Assembly: GCF_003047285.1 (NCBI RefSeq)
Contig: NZ_PZYX01000002.1
Span: 554,798 to 618,797, forward strand
Direction of reading: 5' to 3'
Source: Nocardioides allogilvus
GTDB lineage: Bacteria > Actinomycetota > Actinomycetes > Propionibacteriales > Nocardioidaceae
Length of the DNA stretch: 64,000 nt
Every line of letters begins with the position of its first letter. Within the stretch, counting starts at the first letter, position 1. The notes beneath the pieces are model-generated. The model did no database searches, had not been told where the DNA came from, and saw only the letters and a program-made list of their open reading frames with translations. The translations under genes were made by a program, and so were the position numbers. Below are positions 62,235 through 64,000 of the stretch, piece after piece.

Positions 62235-63146
62235 TCAGACTTTGAGGTATTTGCGCGTCAGCACGAGTGTCGGAAGCACGGTGAGCAGCGGACCGAGCAC
62301 TGCGACGAGGAGTACGGCGACGCCGTACTGCTCGAATCCGATCCACGGGATGAACTTCAGCTTGTCCTGACCGCGCTGCTCGATGCCGAAGTACATGAAC
62401 GCAGCCAGCGCCCCGGTCGCGAGGAGCACACCGATCAGGGCGGTCACCAGGGCCTCGAGCAGGAAGGGCAGCGCGATGTAGAGGGTCGAGGCGCCGACGA
62501 GGCGCATGATGCCGATCTCCTTGCGCCGGGCGAAGGCCGCGAGCCGGATCGTGTTGGCGACCAGGAGCAGCGCCGCGATGACGAGGAAGGCCGCCGTGGC
62601 GATCGAGACCCACTGGAGCATGTTGATCGAGCCGATGATCGGCTCGATGTAGCGGCGCATGTCGCGCACGACGGAGACACCGTCGAGGCCGCCGACCGCG
62701 CTGACGACGCCGTCGTACTCCTCCGGGTCCTTGAGCTCGACCCACAGCGACTGCGGCATGTCCTCGACGGTCAGGACGGCGTTGTCGCCCTCGAACTTCT
62801 CGGCGCCGTAGAGCTCCTTGACCTTCTCGAAGGCCTCTTCCTTGGTCTCGAGGTCCCAGCCGGCGGCCTCGGGGTTCTCGTCGATGACCGCGGTGATGGC
62901 GTCGCGCTGGGCGTCGGTGACCTCACTGACGCAGGCGGGGTTGTTGTCCTCGGCGGTGCACAGCGAGACCTGGATCTGCAGCTGGCTGCCCCAGTGCTCA
63001 CCGGCCTTCTCGGCCTGCAGGTGGAAGAGCACACCCAGGCCGACCAGGGTCAGCGAGACGAAGAGGGTCAAGATCACCGCGAGGTGCATCGACAGGTTGC
63101 GGCGCAGCCCTTGGCCGAGCTCGGAGAAGACGTAGCGAAGCTGCAT
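62235..63146 (-). CDS. ftsX: Cell division protein FtsX
   Basis: The product has 303 residues with four helices and a large extracellular loop (about 50-165) between helices 1 and 2 with two Cys (SLCTAEDNNPACVSE). ARRKEIGIMRLVGAS is the conserved cytoplasmic motif. The N-terminus MQLRYVFSELGQGLRRNLSMHLAV is typical. It links FtsE ATP hydrolysis to wall hydrolases outside. It begins 21 nt after ftsE and precedes the LytM gene. Confidence 0.96.
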   Translation of the reverse strand: MQLRYVFSELGQGLRRNLSMHLAVILTLFVSLTLVGLGVLFHLQAEKAGEHWGSQLQIQVSLCTAEDNNPACVSEVTDAQRDAITAVIDENPEAAGWDLETKEEAFEKVKELYGAEKFEGDNAVLTVEDMPQSLWVELKDPEEYDGVVSAVGGLDGVSVVRDMRRYIEPIIGSINMLQWVSIATAAFLVIAALLLVANTIRLAAFARRKEIGIMRLVGASTLYIALPFLLEALVTALIGVLLATGALAAFMYFGIEQRGQDKLKFIPWIGFEQYGVAVLLVAVLGPLLTVLPTLVLTRKYLKV

Positions 63147-63167
63147 GGATCTGTGTCAGTCCTAATC

Positions 63168-63857
63168 TCAGTTGGAGGTGCCGTAGACGCCCTGCGCCTG
63201 GTCACGCATCACGCGCCCGTTCTCGAGCTCGATGACGCGCTTGCGCATCTGGTCCACGATGCCGGCGTCGTGGGTGGCCATCACGACGGTCGTGCCGGTG
63301 CGGTTGATGCGGTCGAGGAGCTTCATGATCCCGACCGAGGTCGTCGGGTCGAGGTTGCCGGTGGGCTCGTCGGCGATCAGGATCTTGGGCCGGTTGACGA
63401 AGGCGCGCGCGATCGCGACGCGCTGCTGCTCGCCACCGGAGAGCTCGTCGGGCAGCCGGTCGCCCTTGCCGGTCAGGCCGACCATCTCGAGCGTCTCGGG
63501 CACCAGCTTGTCGATGTCGCTGCGTGACTTGCCGATCACCTGGAGCGCGAAGGCGACGTTCTCCGAGACGGTCTTGTTGCCGAGGAGGCGGAAGTCCTGG
63601 AACACGGTCCCGATGTCGCGGCGCAGGCGCGGGACCTTCCAGCTCGCGAGCCGGTTGATCTCCTTGCCGGCGACGTAGACCCGTCCCGACGTCGGGCGGT
63701 ACTCGCGCAGCACGAGGCGCAGGAACGTCGACTTGCCCGAACCCGAGGAGCCGACCAGGAAGACGAACTCGCCCTTGTCGACGTCGACGGACACCTGGTC
63801 AAGGGCCGCGTGGGCGTGGCCGGGGTAGGTCTTGGTGACCTTCTCGAAGCGAATCAC
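63168..63857 (-). CDS. ftsE: Cell division ATP-binding protein FtsE
   Basis: The product has 229 residues: Walker [10 protein letters not shown] (36-44), VFQDFRLL, signature [15 protein letters not shown], Walker [14 protein letters not shown] and switch His in ATHDAGIVD. It energises FtsX. The GTG start is 7 nt after a TAGCCT box on the minus strand, so the promoter is directly in front. An IS481-like element lies 48 nt further upstream in place of prfB, the usual neighbour. Confidence 0.96.
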   Translation of the reverse strand: MIRFEKVTKTYPGHAHAALDQVSVDVDKGEFVFLVGSSGSGKSTFLRLVLREYRPTSGRVYVAGKEINRLASWKVPRLRRDIGTVFQDFRLLGNKTVSENVAFALQVIGKSRSDIDKLVPETLEMVGLTGKGDRLPDELSGGEQQRVAIARAFVNRPKILIADEPTGNLDPTTSVGIMKLLDRINRTGTTVVMATHDAGIVDQMRKRVIELENGRVMRDQAQGVYGTSN

Positions 63858-63904
63858 GGCCCCGAGGCTACGCGGTGCACCCAGCCAACCCGGACATCCT
63901 GACC

Positions 63905-64000
63905 CTAGGTGTTCTGTCCGGACAGGTTGGGCACGCGGTCGGCGGGTGACTTGCCTTTGAGTGCGGTGTGGCCGCGGTGGTGATTGTAGTGATGGAGCCA
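63905..64000 (-). mobile_element. IS481-family transposase, C-terminal fragment at window edge
   Basis: The minus-strand frame entering from the right edge reads [20 protein letters not shown] and ends PNLSGQNT before a TAG stop at 63905-63907. This is the characteristic C-terminus of IS481-type DDE transposases. Only 31 residues are inside the window. The element's end is probably between about 63875 and 63905, where CCAACC/GGTTGG and TGTCCGGACA symmetry occurs. Whether the copy is intact cannot be seen. Confidence 0.82.

Overview
The window is high-GC DNA (roughly 70% G+C judged by eye) from an actinobacterium, most likely a member of the Nocardioidaceae such as Nocardioides. The evidence is gene content and order. 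It carries a mec-cysO-cysM cluster with clpS, DUF2017, murI, a metallo-beta-lactamase phosphodiesterase, rph and rdgB in the order known from Mycobacterium. It also carries ftsE-ftsX-LytM-smpB-ssrA, DUF3039 next to a helicase, a c-di-AMP riboswitch in front of an NlpC/P60 hydrolase, and many genes whose start codon lies 6-7 nt after a TANNNT box (leaderless style). Almost everything is chromosomal housekeeping or ordinary accessory content. No prophage, CRISPR array or biosynthetic gene cluster was found.

Layout. 1-3.8 kb: end of a thioesterase gene, a hairpin cluster, an adenosine-deaminase-family gene with DsbA-like and MauE/DoxX-like membrane redox genes, and oligoribonuclease. 3.8-7.9 kb: tRNA-His, a divergent DUF4396/DUF305 pair around a CsoR-like palindrome, a phytoene-dehydrogenase-like oxidoreductase, tRNA-Lys and a PPOX protein. 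7.9-11.1 kb: a GroES-like gene, DUF3618 and a cbiMNQO-type nickel/cobalt ECF transporter behind a sequence matching the Nur (nickel regulator) box. 11.1-16.9 kb: a peroxiredoxin, a tRNA-Leu with a short extra arm, a bile-acid-symporter-family carrier, rdgB-rph, an SGNH hydrolase and an ABC export pair. 16.9-27.4 kb: a NarL-type two-component system, the MBL enzyme with murI, a redox HxlR regulator with its NmrA-type partner, a secreted phosphodiesterase-like protein, cysM-cysO-mec, a NUDIX gene with a DUF429-like tail, DUF2017-clpS and a crotonase. 27.4-37.1 kb: an amino-acid ABC transporter beside a lysG/lysE-type exporter pair, a secreted phosphodiesterase, an ASCH-HhH protein, a DUF2236 oxygenase, hppD with a divergent Lrp gene, and an IclR gene.

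37.2-50.9 kb: a secreted RTX-repeat protein, a helicase-DUF3039 operon, YqgE/AlgH, a TetR gene with a divergent unknown gene, a DUF3048 lipoprotein, a HupE-like membrane protein translationally coupled to a very large secreted metallophosphatase, the riboswitch-controlled NlpC/P60 hydrolase and a FabG-type reductase. 50.9-58.2 kb: a secreted propeller-like protein, a HIT protein, two divergent sulfotransferases, a DoxX-FolE-FAD-reductase operon divergent from a cysteine-rich HTH regulator, and a PadR/membrane-protein pair. 58.2-64 kb: tmRNA, a lipoprotein-amidohydrolase-smpB operon, a LytM/M23 peptidase with coiled coil, ftsX, ftsE, and at the right edge the C-terminus of an IS481-like transposase.

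Functional links. FtsE-FtsX and the coiled-coil LytM protein form the division-hydrolase activation module. SmpB and tmRNA perform ribosome rescue. Mec-CysO-CysM make cysteine from a protein-bound thiocarboxylate. The Cys-rich regulator probably controls DoxX-FolE-reductase, and this module is the best candidate here for an under-described system. Start codons were chosen from gene overlaps, Shine-Dalgarno sites and the recurrent -10 boxes, all by reading the sequence. No database search was possible.
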